NCBI GenBank assembly: GCA_016776925.1
Contig: JADHSL010000014.1
Location: 1-49,490 of the forward strand
Direction of reading: 5' to 3'
DNA: 49,490 bases
Source of the DNA: Pirellulales bacterium
GTDB taxonomy: Bacteria; Planctomycetota; Planctomycetia; Pirellulales; UBA1268
The position numbers were made by a program, and so were the translations under genes. The notes beneath the pieces are model-generated. The model was not told the DNA's origin. It searched no databases and saw nothing but the letters and a program-made list of their open reading frames with translations. Within the stretch, counting starts at the first letter, position 1. Each line of letters opens with the position of its first letter. Below, in pieces: positions 36,682-45,875 of this stretch.

Positions 36682-39120
36682 ATGCCAAGCAAACCGCAAA
36701 TTTCGCTTGATTCTCTCAATCCGAGCCAACGGGAAGCCGCTATGCATGTGCACGGGCCACTTCTTGTCCTAGCGGGCCCCGGTAGTGGGAAAACCCGCGT
36801 TGTTACTCATCGGGTAGCTCATCTCATTACGCAAGGCATTCCTGCACACCAGATTGTTGCTTTGACATTCACGAATAAAGCAGCGGATGAAATGAGAAAG
36901 AGGGTTACCGACTTGGTTGGCCCGCAGCCGATCGAAATGGGAACATTTCATCGTTTTGCAGCCCGTCTACTGAGAAAGCACGCCCGTCTCTGTGGCCTCA
37001 CAAGTGACTACTCTATTCTTGATCCCGATGATTCACACGCCGTACTCAAGCGGGCAGCAAAAAAACTAGGGCTCTCACTTAAACATACTCCAGTAGGGAA
37101 ATTGGCGAGTACGATTAGTCGAGCAAAAAATGATCTCGTTACGCCAGAAGAATTTCAGCCTCGCTGGGGTCGTCCAGCTGATGACATCGTCGTCAAGATC
37201 TGGCCGATTTACCAAGAAATGCTGCTTGATTCGAATTCAGTCGACTTTGATGATTTGTTGGTACATACCGCAAGGTTATTGTTGGACAACCCGGATCTAC
37301 GACGTCAACTCGATGCCCACCATCGTTGGATCTTGGTGGATGAGTACCAGGACACGAATGCCGTTCAGTATTGTATTCTTCGGGGTCTTTCACTCGACCA
37401 CCAACACCTCGCCGTTACTGGTGATCCTGATCAAGCGATCTATGGATGGCGCGGGGCAAGCATTCGAAATATACTTGAATTCGAGCGGGACTATACAGAC
37501 GCTCGTGTCGTCACCCTGGAACAGAACTATCGAAGTACTGCCAACATTCTTGGTACCGCTGATCGAGTTATTGCAAACAACAGCCGCCGAAAACAAAAGC
37601 AACTCAAAACCGATGCAGCTGCAGGAGAGCCCATTCGGATTTTTCTTGATAGTACGAGTCATGATGAAGCCGAACGTATCGCAACTGAGATTGCCGACGC
37701 TATCAACACCAGGACACGTCAGCCCAATGATTTCTGTATTCTTTTTCGGACAAATGCACTTTCACGTTCCATCGAAGTTGCGTTACGAAACCGCAATGTT
37801 CCATATCAACTCGTTCGTGGCCTCGAGTTCTTCAAAAGACGGGAAGTACGAGATGTTGTAGCCTGGCTCAGGCTTCTAAAAAATCCGCGTGATGATGAGG
37901 CCTTCCTAAGAATTGTAAATGTGCCACCGCGAGGAATTGGAAAACAGTCTTTGGATCGTCTTGCCGCGTGGGCAGAACAACAACATATGTCTCGTTTGGA
38001 TGCCGTGGGTTATGCCGCAAAGGTACCCGCACTCACCCGTCGGGCTATTCAATCGTATGAAAAATTTGGGCTTCTCTTTCGAGCAATACAGCAGGTGCAG
38101 CAGCAGTCAAATGGTGCTGTGGCACCACTTGTAGAGGCAATTCTTGAAAAAACTGGATACCGTGATTTACTAGCTACTGAAAAAGATGAAGAGGGAGATG
38201 AGCGACTTGCTAACGTAGAAGAACTTGTCACTGCTGCAAGACAGGTCGACGAATCGTTTGAAGCAACACTACCCGACGATGACCCACTCAGCCAATTTCT
38301 TGAACAGACCGCTCTTGTAGCAGACACCGACATCTGGGATCCAGCGGGAAATCAGGTTGCTCTCATGACCTTTCATGCCTGTAAAGGCCTAGAGTTTCCA
38401 GTTGTTTACATGATCGCTCTTGAAGATGGAATTCTTCCGCATGAAAGAAGTCTAGATGACAACGATCAACTAGAAGAGGAACGGCGGCTTGTATTTGTCG
38501 GCATTACCCGTGGAAAACAAGAAGTTCACGTGAGTGCATCACGAATTCGAGACTACCGTGGTAATAGAAGAATATCTGCACCAAGTGTTTTCCTTACTGA
38601 GATGATGGGAAAAGAATCATATCTGTCTGGACCGGAAGCACCAGCACTAAGTGAGACGCCTTCTTACGAACACAACCAGGATGAAGAACTTTCAACCGAA
38701 ACATTCGCTGACTATTTTTCTAGTGAAGAAATGGCTACTGCCGAGAATCAGCTCGATGATTCGAACTATCCGGATACTACTCATCAGCAGATACGATCCG
38801 ATGGACTCGTTCTTGAAATTGAATCTGATTTCATACAAGAGGTAGATTCCAATAGGAAACATATTAAAAAAACAGTTCAACAAAAAACACAAAACTCACA
38901 TCAATCACCTGCCATTCGAACAGCAAATAAACTTAATCAAGGAGCAAAAAAAGATGTCTCTTTTAATGTCGGAGAACGGGTGTTCCACGAAGAGTACGGC
39001 GAGGGCGTCCTTGAAAAAATTGGCGGTACAGGACATAGGGCCATTGGTGTTGTACGATTCGAGGGCGGGAACAGAACACGAAGCTTTGTTCTCACGCATG
39101 GTGCACTTAAAAAAATATAG
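36682..39120 (+). CDS. UvrD/PcrA-type ATP-dependent DNA helicase
   Basis: 812 residues. Superfamily 1A motifs are in order: Q motif LNPSQREAA, Walker A AGPGSGKT (31-38), motif Ia TFTNKAADEM, DEYQDTN (motif II), GDPDQAIYGWRGA (motif III), LEQNYRST (IV), MTFHACKGLEFPVVYM (V) and VGITRGKQEVHVS (VI). The C-terminus, after an acidic linker of about 130 residues, ends in a Tudor-like domain (VFHEEYGEGVLEKI then GVVRFEGGNRT), which in PcrA/UvrD binds RNA polymerase. It unwinds 3'-5' in nucleotide excision repair and transcription-coupled repair. uvrD versus pcrA naming cannot be decided by eye. Confidence 0.95.
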   Translation: MPSKPQISLDSLNPSQREAAMHVHGPLLVLAGPGSGKTRVVTHRVAHLITQGIPAHQIVALTFTNKAADEMRKRVTDLVGPQPIEMGTFHRFAARLLRKHARLCGLTSDYSILDPDDSHAVLKRAAKKLGLSLKHTPVGKLASTISRAKNDLVTPEEFQPRWGRPADDIVVKIWPIYQEMLLDSNSVDFDDLLVHTARLLLDNPDLRRQLDAHHRWILVDEYQDTNAVQYCILRGLSLDHQHLAVTGDPDQAIYGWRGASIRNILEFERDYTDARVVTLEQNYRSTANILGTADRVIANNSRRKQKQLKTDAAAGEPIRIFLDSTSHDEAERIATEIADAINTRTRQPNDFCILFRTNALSRSIEVALRNRNVPYQLVRGLEFFKRREVRDVVAWLRLLKNPRDDEAFLRIVNVPPRGIGKQSLDRLAAWAEQQHMSRLDAVGYAAKVPALTRRAIQSYEKFGLLFRAIQQVQQQSNGAVAPLVEAILEKTGYRDLLATEKDEEGDERLANVEELVTAARQVDESFEATLPDDDPLSQFLEQTALVADTDIWDPAGNQVALMTFHACKGLEFPVVYMIALEDGILPHERSLDDNDQLEEERRLVFVGITRGKQEVHVSASRIRDYRGNRRISAPSVFLTEMMGKESYLSGPEAPALSETPSYEHNQDEELSTETFADYFSSEEMATAENQLDDSNYPDTTHQQIRSDGLVLEIESDFIQEVDSNRKHIKKTVQQKTQNSHQSPAIRTANKLNQGAKKDVSFNVGERVFHEEYGEGVLEKIGGTGHRAIGVVRFEGGNRTRSFVLTHGALKKI

Positions 39121-39606
39121 CGGCTCCAAATTATTGAACGCCCTAATGCGGAGCGAATGTCCTCATGCTTTCAACGTAACAACTAACCCACTATCAGCAG
39201 ACAATGAGTATTACTGTCGCTATTAGCAGGTCTATTAGTCCTAGCAGTGACAATTGTCATTCCATATTCTCATTTCACCCATACGTAAGACCACAACCAA
39301 TACGTGTCCCACACATGCAATGATTATCTACAAACAACGTGCGACACATACAACGGACCAGCCACAGAGTGTCCCGACCTATGCAAACCCTTGAAGACCA
39401 TCTGTCCCAAGCCTCGCCAAGACTTTTCAACGTGAAACACCCCATCCAGCAACGAGACCACATAGACTAAACGATAGCAACTTTTCAAATCGACTCGACA
39501 TAAGCACGTATATAAAGTACGACCATGCTGTGCGAGAACTGCGATTTGCGCTTACTCCACCTTTACCCGGCACTTCCTTGCTCGAAACCTTCAATTTTTA
39601 GGTCTG
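39121..39606. other. Intergenic region with a 12-bp palindrome
   Basis: 486 nt with no convincing gene. A perfect palindrome TGACAATTGTCA lies at 39248-39259, after two CTATTAG direct repeats (near 39220-39240). TATATAAAGTA at 39509-39519 could be a -10 region for the following membrane-protein gene, 88 nt before its ATG. A 62-codon open frame on the minus strand has no ribosome binding site. Confidence 0.5.
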
Positions 39607-40638
39607 ATGTCGACGACTGTAAAACATAGCTCTCCGTCGACCCATGAAACCAATGATTCTACCAATCATTCAAAAAACAGAGGTGGTCGAAAGACGTGGC
39701 TAAGCCTGACTTTTCGTATTCTTGCGACACTTGCTCTCGTGGGCTTCGTTCTACAACGTGTTGAATGGGAATCACTCGTCAGTCTCTTGAAGTCTCTTCA
39801 ATGGCAGTGGTTTGCTGCCGGTCAAGCAATCGCTATCGCAATTCAAGTCGTTGCTGGTATCCGTTGGTCAGCACTTGCGAGGCCAATTGGCTTTATTCAT
39901 TCCACTGGTTTTTTTATATGGCGATTCTTTGAAGGTGTCTTTTTCAATCTCTGCCTTCCATCTTCAATTGGTGGTGACGTTGTAAAAGCGTACAGGCTCT
40001 CAGACACAAACCCTGGCCGTCTTCTCGCGGGTTGCACAATACTTGCCGATCGTCTTGCAGGAGTCTCCGCACTCGGAATATTAGCCGGATCAGCACTGCT
40101 GTCACTTAGGCTGAAGCTTTCGTTGTCCTCTACAGCTGTTGTAGCCTCGCTGCTTCTTGTCAGTGTGCTCCTTGGCTTCCGATTGACTATTGGAAATCTG
40201 GATCGCTTTCTTGATTGGCTACCGACAAATCATCGCATTCGCCAATTTCTTGCACAACTTCTTCCGTATCAAGTGCGGCCAAGCCTTATGGGAAAAGCTG
40301 TTGCCTGGAGTCTGATCGTACAAGTCGGAGCATCGGTTTCGGTTGCATTGATGGCCCGCGGCATTGGCGTGACGCTCGGATTGGGCATCTGGTTTTCTGT
40401 CGTTCCGCTAATTGCTCTGGCAATCGTCCTGCCGATTAGTATTAACGGTGTTGGTATTCGCGAAGGGGGGATGGTTTTCCTGCTCAGCCGTTGGGGCATT
40501 GCTGAAGAACAAGCTGTCGCCATAGGTCTCCTCTGGTTTTTTGCGACAATTGTGACTGGGCTTATTGGTGGGTTTCTTTTTTTACTCGACCGACGGTCAC
40601 CAAAAAGCATACTGACAAATGAGACCTTAGGATCGTAG
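39607..40638 (+). CDS. LPG-synthase-TM / UPF0104 family membrane protein
   Basis: 343 residues with about eight hydrophobic segments. Family marks are the early RVEWESLVSLL amphipathic helix, FEGVFFNLCLPSSIGGDVVKAYRL (the conserved P-S-x-x-G-D stretch) and LPISINGVGIREGGMVFLL near the C-terminus. These define the flippase-like domain shared by MprF, AglD and YbhN proteins. No lysyl-transferase domain is attached, so it is not MprF itself; lipid or lipid-linked sugar translocation is inferred. Its stop overlaps the stop of the convergent NUDIX gene by 12 nt. Confidence 0.88.
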   Translation: MSTTVKHSSPSTHETNDSTNHSKNRGGRKTWLSLTFRILATLALVGFVLQRVEWESLVSLLKSLQWQWFAAGQAIAIAIQVVAGIRWSALARPIGFIHSTGFFIWRFFEGVFFNLCLPSSIGGDVVKAYRLSDTNPGRLLAGCTILADRLAGVSALGILAGSALLSLRLKLSLSSTAVVASLLLVSVLLGFRLTIGNLDRFLDWLPTNHRIRQFLAQLLPYQVRPSLMGKAVAWSLIVQVGASVSVALMARGIGVTLGLGIWFSVVPLIALAIVLPISINGVGIREGGMVFLLSRWGIAEEQAVAIGLLWFFATIVTGLIGGFLFLLDRRSPKSILTNETLGS

Positions 40639-41166
40639 CCAACGATCAGCAAGAAATATCGCTGCTATCGTCTTTGCGTCCTCAATCAAGCCATCGTGAC
40701 ACATCGCTATTGCTTCACTCCATCGTACGACTCGCGGCTCAATACGTTCATTGGGCTCAAGTGATTGACTTCCACTCTTTAAACCCTTTGCTACAAAAAG
40801 ATGCATCTTTTCATGCAGAATACCTGGTGACATCCAGAGTTCTCCAAGGCTTTCTAGAGCGGCGGCCTGATAGCCTGTCTCCTCGCGAAGCTCCCGAGCC
40901 GCCGCAGCCGGTAATGATTCAACGCGGTCGAGGGTGCCGGCTGGGATTTCAATCAGAGTTCGTCCAACTGCTGGGCGAAATACATCTATAAGACAAACTT
41001 GATCGTCATCGACAAATGGCACGATGGCCACACTTCCAGGGTGTTCAATAATATCTTTTGACCGTGTAACTCCATCACGGCATTTCTCTAAGAGTCTGAC
41101 AACACGGAATCGATCTGACTCAAGAAGCTGGTCTCCTGCGAGTTTTCTCATCTTATCTTTATTCAT
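40627..41166 (-). CDS. NUDIX hydrolase, ADP-ribose pyrophosphatase-like
   Basis: 179 residues, AAGG 4 nt before ATG. The NUDIX box is complete: GTLDRVESLPAAAARELREETGY fits Gx5Ex7REUxEExGU apart from D/E spacing, giving a metal site for diphosphate hydrolysis. The strand VRPAVGRTLIEIPAG before it and the LGELWMSPGILHEKMHLF region after it are typical of ADP-ribose or nucleotide-sugar pyrophosphatases (NudF type). Only 6 nt downstream of ygfZ, so probably in one transcript. Substrate not known. Confidence 0.9.
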   Translation of the reverse strand: MNKDKMRKLAGDQLLESDRFRVVRLLEKCRDGVTRSKDIIEHPGSVAIVPFVDDDQVCLIDVFRPAVGRTLIEIPAGTLDRVESLPAAAARELREETGYQAAALESLGELWMSPGILHEKMHLFVAKGLKSGSQSLEPNERIEPRVVRWSEAIAMCHDGLIEDAKTIAAIFLADRWLRS

Positions 41167-41172
41167 GCGACC

Positions 41173-42171
41173 TTATGTCATCAGGGTGTCGAGAAGGACC
41201 GGAGAAACTACGTTCGCGGCTTTACCGGCTACCGTAAGATTCGATTTTTGCTGCATTGATTTAAGTGGGACAATCGCCATTGCCAGTGACACGGCTTGGT
41301 TTCCCAAGCAACCCACCGAGGTAACACGAGAGACTACCTCGTCGTTACTTGCTACACTATCACCAACTACCATCGACCCACCTTTTTCAACTGCCAATAC
41401 CACAAGTCTTCTATTTACATGCCCGAGGGCGTCAAGTCGGGCAACCGTTTCCTGGCCCAGATAGCATCCTTTTGTAAGGCTGATTGCCCGAGCATTTAAA
41501 CCTACTTCTTGGGGTAATGTTTTCTCTGGTATGTCATTCCCCAGAGGCCACCCCTGCTGAAGTCGCAAGTAGTTAATCATCTCATCAGTACTATCTTGAA
41601 GTCCGGACTCTAAAAGAGACGATTGCAGAATATCTTTGCACTCCTTCGGTACTGTGACTAAAAAACCCTGAGAAGAAACCCAATCAACCGCCATTAATCT
41701 TGCTGGATTCGATCGTGTTGAAAACGGATTATCTCCACAATGTTCTTGAATTTGCTGGTACACCTTTACAGGAACTGATACATCAAAAAATTCTCCCAGC
41801 CACCTTTTTGTTTGACCGCCAGATAACAGCACCGAATGAAGTTCTTCCTGATTTTGGAAAATAGTGAGATCTTCTCGGATATGGTAGCGATCAAGATGAG
41901 TAGCTAGCCCATGACCACGGCCCCTTGCAACACGAATCCGTAGGCCTTCATCACTACGCAACAAAATGGCCATCTCAAGGACCCAGCCTCGAGCGTCACA
42001 AAAGAAACCATCACACCCCTCATGTTCTTGTAAGCCATTAATATCTGCAGTCGTAAAATTACTGATGAACTGAACAGCATCCGGCCCTTTAACTACGACC
42101 TCATCGAACTGAAACAGTGTCGATGAGTAGCCCTCTGCTAATGAGTCTTCCTGCTTCTCAATGACGGACAT
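41173..42171 (-). CDS. ygfZ: Folate-binding protein YgfZ/GcvT-like
   Basis: 332 residues. The signature KGCYLGQETVAR at 234-245 with the redox-active cysteine C236 is diagnostic of the YgfZ/IBA57 family, related to the T-protein of the glycine cleavage system. LFQFDEVVVKGPDAVQFISNFTTADI at the start is the usual first strand-helix unit, and the C-terminal beta-barrel follows HVNRRLVVL. These tetrahydrofolate-dependent proteins aid assembly or repair of iron-sulfur clusters in radical-SAM enzymes such as MiaB. It is followed by the NUDIX gene. Confidence 0.92.
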   Translation of the reverse strand: MSVIEKQEDSLAEGYSSTLFQFDEVVVKGPDAVQFISNFTTADINGLQEHEGCDGFFCDARGWVLEMAILLRSDEGLRIRVARGRGHGLATHLDRYHIREDLTIFQNQEELHSVLLSGGQTKRWLGEFFDVSVPVKVYQQIQEHCGDNPFSTRSNPARLMAVDWVSSQGFLVTVPKECKDILQSSLLESGLQDSTDEMINYLRLQQGWPLGNDIPEKTLPQEVGLNARAISLTKGCYLGQETVARLDALGHVNRRLVVLAVEKGGSMVVGDSVASNDEVVSRVTSVGCLGNQAVSLAMAIVPLKSMQQKSNLTVAGKAANVVSPVLLDTLMT

Positions 42172-42637
42172 GCCCTACCCCATAATAATTTTCAAATCAG
42201 AATATAAAAAACACACGAACTCATTAACTACTTGTCTTAATCTTCTTGATCCGAAAATAAAGGGGGAAAGGCCACACTATAAAAATGTTTGTTTTTTTAC
42301 TGAACGTTTCTCCCGCCCTCTACGTAATAGAGAAATCAACGGTGATGATTGATTGAGTTTCGCTAGAAATAATGATTTAGGACCATATTGTGGTCTTTAT
42401 TTCTTGCTTTTAGCGAAACGGGCTGTATTATCTTACCAGCCGGACGTGCGGGCAAGGCACAGTCCGATCTGGTGAGCAAAAACGGCACAATTCTTCTTCT
42501 CGCTCACGGCTCCTGTAGGTGTTCGCATCTAATCTGCCTGTAATTCGTGAGTGGGCTTGGGAGAGCAGTGTCGTCGTTCTGCCTGGAACAATCTCGTCGT
42601 AGACATTTCCAGATTTGCTTACGAGAAGGAGAATGCG
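42172..42637. other. Divergent intergenic region ygfZ/XRE gene
   Basis: 466 nt. It starts A/T-rich and includes one large imperfect hairpin (annotated separately). The stretch 42420-42600 is less A/T-rich and has no convincing open frame with a ribosome binding site. Confidence 0.5.
42358..42418 (+). promoter_or_regulatory. 61-nt imperfect palindrome/hairpin
   Basis: Outer arms TTTCGCTA (42358-42365) and TAGCGAAA (42411-42418), middle arms AAATAA/TTATTT, and inner hairpin GACCA-TATTG-TGGTC (42381-42395). The right arm has about six extra bases. It lies 219 nt before the XRE gene and has no T-tract, so operator or leader structure is more likely than terminator. Confidence 0.5.
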
Positions 42638-43294
42638 ATGGCTACTGTTCCATACCGGCTCGAAAGTCAAGAAGACTTGGACGATCAAGATTCCGGCTAT
42701 CCCGATCCATTAGCCGTAGCGGACACACCTTACTCGGACGTTGCTCGCGCTGAAGCTGAATCTGAGCAGGCAACTATTGATGACTCATCCGAGTTGAATG
42801 TTCCGAATCGCCGTAGACTGAACATAGGCAAGAAAAGGTCTCGCCGAAAATCACTCCATAAAATCTCTGATGTGCGACAGCGTCAGGGTGTTACTTTACG
42901 GAATGTCGCTCGGCGACTCGGCATAGAAATGGCTGTTATTCGTAAACAAGAAAAGCCTGATAGTGATCTACGAATTTCAGACCTATTACGGTGGCAGCTC
43001 GTGCTCGATGTACCACTTGCTGAACTCTTAGAAGATGGTGAAGACCAGCTTTCTGGACCCATTCTGGTGCGATCAAGAATGGTAAAACTGATGAAAACAG
43101 CAGCGGCCATTCGAGAACAGGTTGGAAATAATGCAGGCAGTCAACTCGTGTCACAGTTAATTGGACAAATTCTTGAGATGATGCCTGAACTTGCAGACAT
43201 TACTCCTTGGCATACAGTGGGCCAGCGTCGAACGCTTGATGATGTTGGTCGAACTGCTCGGGATACCGTGCCAGACGACTTATTCGGTCGCTAA
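42638..43294 (+). CDS. XRE-type helix-turn-helix DNA-binding protein
   Basis: 218 residues from ATG 42638 with AAGGAG 6 nt upstream; longer in-frame starts lack support. The first 55 residues are acidic and probably disordered, followed by a basic stretch (RRRLNIGKKRSRRK), then an HTH unit ISDVRQRQGVTLRNVARRLGIEMAVIRKQE of the Cro/CI type and DVPLAELLED, typical of the end of that fold. The C-terminal 85 residues are helical (RMVKLMKTAAAIREQVGN) and may dimerise. Likely a transcription regulator; target unknown. The upstream palindrome at 42358-42418 is a candidate own operator. Confidence 0.8.
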   Translation: MATVPYRLESQEDLDDQDSGYPDPLAVADTPYSDVARAEAESEQATIDDSSELNVPNRRRLNIGKKRSRRKSLHKISDVRQRQGVTLRNVARRLGIEMAVIRKQEKPDSDLRISDLLRWQLVLDVPLAELLEDGEDQLSGPILVRSRMVKLMKTAAAIREQVGNNAGSQLVSQLIGQILEMMPELADITPWHTVGQRRTLDDVGRTARDTVPDDLFGR

Positions 43295-43313
43295 GCTCAC
43301 CCAACGTATAAAA

Positions 43314-43351
43314 CACGTGAACAATCTCACGTGACTGGCGCATAGCGTGAG
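43314..43351 (+). other. Two mutually exclusive short hairpins after the XRE gene
   Basis: CACGTG 43314-43319 can pair with CACGTG 43328-43333, while CTCACG 43326-43331 can pair with CGTGAG 43346-43351. The shared bases mean only one can form. No T-tract follows. They may serve as a transcript 3' end. Confidence 0.35.
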
Positions 43352-43510
43352 TTCCTTGTGATTGAGAATATCGAACAGCTCACTATTCGAGTACGTTAAT
43401 TCACCTGATGAACCTGGCCATGTTTCCAGGATGAAATCACATGCCTTTATGGGTTGGCTTTTTTGGAATAACGCTTGAGTTCTTTATCAGCGTAGTTGTC
43501 ACTACTCGTT

Positions 43511-43927
43511 TTAATCCCGGACAGTAGAGATCGCACACGATGAGACTGCCGATCTTGTGACACCAACTACTGCGACACTAAAAAAACCATACAGTGCTGA
43601 ACCGAGAATCCCCCACGCGGCAACTGCCAACCAAAAATAATCACGAAGCCACACTCGTAAAGGTGGCTCTGGACTCTTTGGGATTTTATGTTGCACAGGC
43701 CCACTTCGGTCTGACTGTTTTTTCATGTCATCCCGGAACTCATTCCATTCAGCCTGAACATTTGGGCTATCGAGCTCATCTAACCACGAGCTACGGAGCA
43801 TCCATAAAGAAAACGGTGGCATCACCATGAGCAGCAACCATCCTACAAATAAAAAACCAGGTAGAAAATGACGCATGCGTGACAGGGGCTTCAGATTCTT
43901 CTCTTCAAGTATGGAGTTGTCGCTCAC
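43511..43927 (-). CDS. Small membrane protein of unknown function
   Basis: 138 residues starting with GTG. Two hydrophobic helices (about 24-42, LPGFLFVGWLLLMVMPPFSL, and about 96-118, YFWLAVAAWGILGSALYGFF) flank a charged, proline-containing loop of about 50 residues (DELDSPNVQAEWNEFRDDMK). The loop probably faces one side of the membrane. No family is recognised and the ribosome binding site is weak, but the layout and codon pattern look genuine. Confidence 0.55.
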   Translation of the reverse strand: MSDNSILEEKNLKPLSRMRHFLPGFLFVGWLLLMVMPPFSLWMLRSSWLDELDSPNVQAEWNEFRDDMKKQSDRSGPVQHKIPKSPEPPLRVWLRDYFWLAVAAWGILGSALYGFFSVAVVGVTRSAVSSCAISTVRD

Positions 43928-44131
43928 TGTTGTTTCAAACTACCTCGAGGGTGCATAAAATACTTTGATCATCACCAGTCTACCCAAATTCTCTACTTAG
44001 GCTTCTTTGCCAGCTCTTTGGTGATAAAACTCCTCTCGTCACCGTTTTTGATCGTTGCTAAATTCCTTTTTCTATCTAGCCCCTCCAGCCCTGTTTTCAT
44101 CATCATCGTGCTGCATTCCAACTTTTTTCGT

Positions 44132-45190
44132 ATGGCCCTATTGCAAGGAATATCTCTTGCAATGGCTTTCCTTATCTGGCCAGCCTCTGCATCTGCACAG
44201 AGTGGATGGCTACCAACGAGCTGGTTTCCACATGCAAAAACCAACCCTCGATCGATGTACCCTCTGTCTGATCGCAGTGGTCCTTGGCTTGTTCTGGCAA
44301 CAACATTCCGTGGCGACGGAGCACGAGATGATGCACGTCGTCTGGTACAAGAACTACGAACTGATTACAAACTTACAGCATACACGCATGAAAAAGCATT
44401 TGATTTTACAGGCGAGCAACGTGGACTTGGTCTTAATCCCGATGGTTCACCAAAGAAAATGCGGTATGCCAACTCAACACAAATTCTTGAAGTGGCTGTG
44501 ATGGTTGGAGACTTTGCCTCCTGTGATGACTCAAGGGCACAAAAAACGCTTTCCAAAATCAAAGGATTTCGGCCTCAGGCGCTCACGGGTGACAAGGGGA
44601 AAAGCCGTGCGTTCTCAGACTTTCGTCGCATGCTCGGCCTCGATAAAGCATCGACAGCTCCCATGAGAATGGCCTTCATGATTCCCAATCCTCTTTTGCC
44701 ATCTGAATATTTCAATCGACCTCAACTTGATTCTTTTGTAATCGAAATGAATGCCGATGTTGACCATAGCTTGCTTGATTGCCCAAGCCGCTACAGCATC
44801 CGTGTGGCCACATTCACTGGAGCCGGGGGTTTCGATCAAGGCGCAATGGATGCTGCACAAGATGACGGTGCAGAAAGCCGATTAATTCAGGCTGCTGAAA
44901 AAGCTCATAGGCTGACAGAAGCATTAAGAAGACAAGGTTGGCAGGCTTGGGAATTCCACGATCGAGAATCAAGTGTCGTCTGTGTAGGAAGTCTTTCTCA
45001 ACTGACGATCGAACAGCAAGATGGCTCTCAGCAACCTCATCCTGAGATTATTCGAATAAAAAATGGCCTTGGCCCTGATCCTGATAAACTTGCACTCGGG
45101 ACCATTCTTCCCAAGCGTATCAATGGTATTCTCCTTGATGTCGACCCTCGGCCGATCGATGTACCCCGGAGCCCTTTGGGGCGACGTTAA
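44132..45190 (+). CDS. Secreted protein of unknown function
   Basis: 352 residues from ATG 44132, where a signal peptide begins (MALLQGISLAMAFLIWPASA, cleavage near ASAQ); the open frame extends to 44018 with a hydrophobic but unlikely extension. Near the mature N-terminus SGPWLVLATTFRGDGARDD then ARRLVQELRTDYKLTAYTHE resembles an SPOR-like or planctomycete orphan module (strand, helix RLVQELR, strand). The rest has no enzyme motif: two possible beta/alpha halves, the second around ESRLIQAAEKAHRLTEALRRQGWQAW and VCVGSL, which repeats the same strand-helix-strand idea. Possibly a duplicated SPOR-like fold; this is inference. rdgB follows after 52 nt. Confidence 0.7.
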   Translation: MALLQGISLAMAFLIWPASASAQSGWLPTSWFPHAKTNPRSMYPLSDRSGPWLVLATTFRGDGARDDARRLVQELRTDYKLTAYTHEKAFDFTGEQRGLGLNPDGSPKKMRYANSTQILEVAVMVGDFASCDDSRAQKTLSKIKGFRPQALTGDKGKSRAFSDFRRMLGLDKASTAPMRMAFMIPNPLLPSEYFNRPQLDSFVIEMNADVDHSLLDCPSRYSIRVATFTGAGGFDQGAMDAAQDDGAESRLIQAAEKAHRLTEALRRQGWQAWEFHDRESSVVCVGSLSQLTIEQQDGSQQPHPEIIRIKNGLGPDPDKLALGTILPKRINGILLDVDPRPIDVPRSPLGRR

Positions 45191-45242
45191 CCCTTGCCAC
45201 AAGGAAACGTGTTTCTCTTTTCCTCGTGCGGTATGAACCCCG

Positions 45243-45875
45243 ATGAATCGCCTTTCCTCAATGATGCTTGTCCTTGGCACAACGAATGCAGGTAAACAGC
45301 AGGAACTCACCACCCTGCTTGAGCCATTTCAAATTGAATGCCGTTCATTAAAAGATTTTGCATCTGCCGTACGTGTCGCTGAGACAGGGAACACCTTCGC
45401 CGATAACGCTGCCTTAAAAGCTATCCAGCAAGCACAAGCTCTCAATCACTGGGTCTTGGCAGAAGATAGTGGATTAGTCGTTGAAGCCCTCGATGGTTCG
45501 CCTGGGGTTTACTCAGCCCGTTTCGCAGGACCGGAGGCAAGTGATGACGACAACAATGCTCTGCTTATTGAACAACTCACTGACGTACCCTCTTCTCGCC
45601 GTATCGCATACTACGCGTGTCATGCGACATTGGCTGCACCAGACGGAACAATAAAGGCAATAGCTGAGGGTCGTTGCTACGGCCGCATTGCCAAGTCTGC
45701 ACATGGTAAGGAAGGATTCGGATATGATCCTTACTTTATTATTCCGGAATACCACCAGACATTTGGCGAATTATCTCTGGCTGTGAAAGGTTTAATAAGT
45801 CACCGCGGCCGAGCCATCCGAGCAATCATCCCAATGATTGTGAAAAACCTGAAAGCGCATTCGGTCTCATTTTAA
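45243..45875 (+). CDS. rdgB: Non-canonical purine NTP pyrophosphatase, RdgB/HAM1
   Basis: 210 residues. LVLGTTNAGKQQEL is the nucleotide-binding start of the ITPase family (TxNxxKxxE), AEDSGLVVEALDGSPGVYSARFAG and EGFGYDPYFIIPEY the following signatures, and LAVKGLISHRGRAI carries the S-H-R triad near the end. It cleaves ITP, XTP and dITP to monophosphates, keeping deaminated purines out of nucleic acids. Two further ATGs, at 45261 and 45264, give a start closer to the family average. It overlaps the convergent glycosyltransferase stop by 4 nt. Confidence 0.95.
   Translation: MNRLSSMMLVLGTTNAGKQQELTTLLEPFQIECRSLKDFASAVRVAETGNTFADNAALKAIQQAQALNHWVLAEDSGLVVEALDGSPGVYSARFAGPEASDDDNNALLIEQLTDVPSSRRIAYYACHATLAAPDGTIKAIAEGRCYGRIAKSAHGKEGFGYDPYFIIPEYHQTFGELSLAVKGLISHRGRAIRAIIPMIVKNLKAHSVSF

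Noticed and set aside
39275-39463. 62-codon Cys/Trp-rich frame on the minus strand
   Set aside because: No ribosome binding site, odd composition and no neighbouring gene on that strand.
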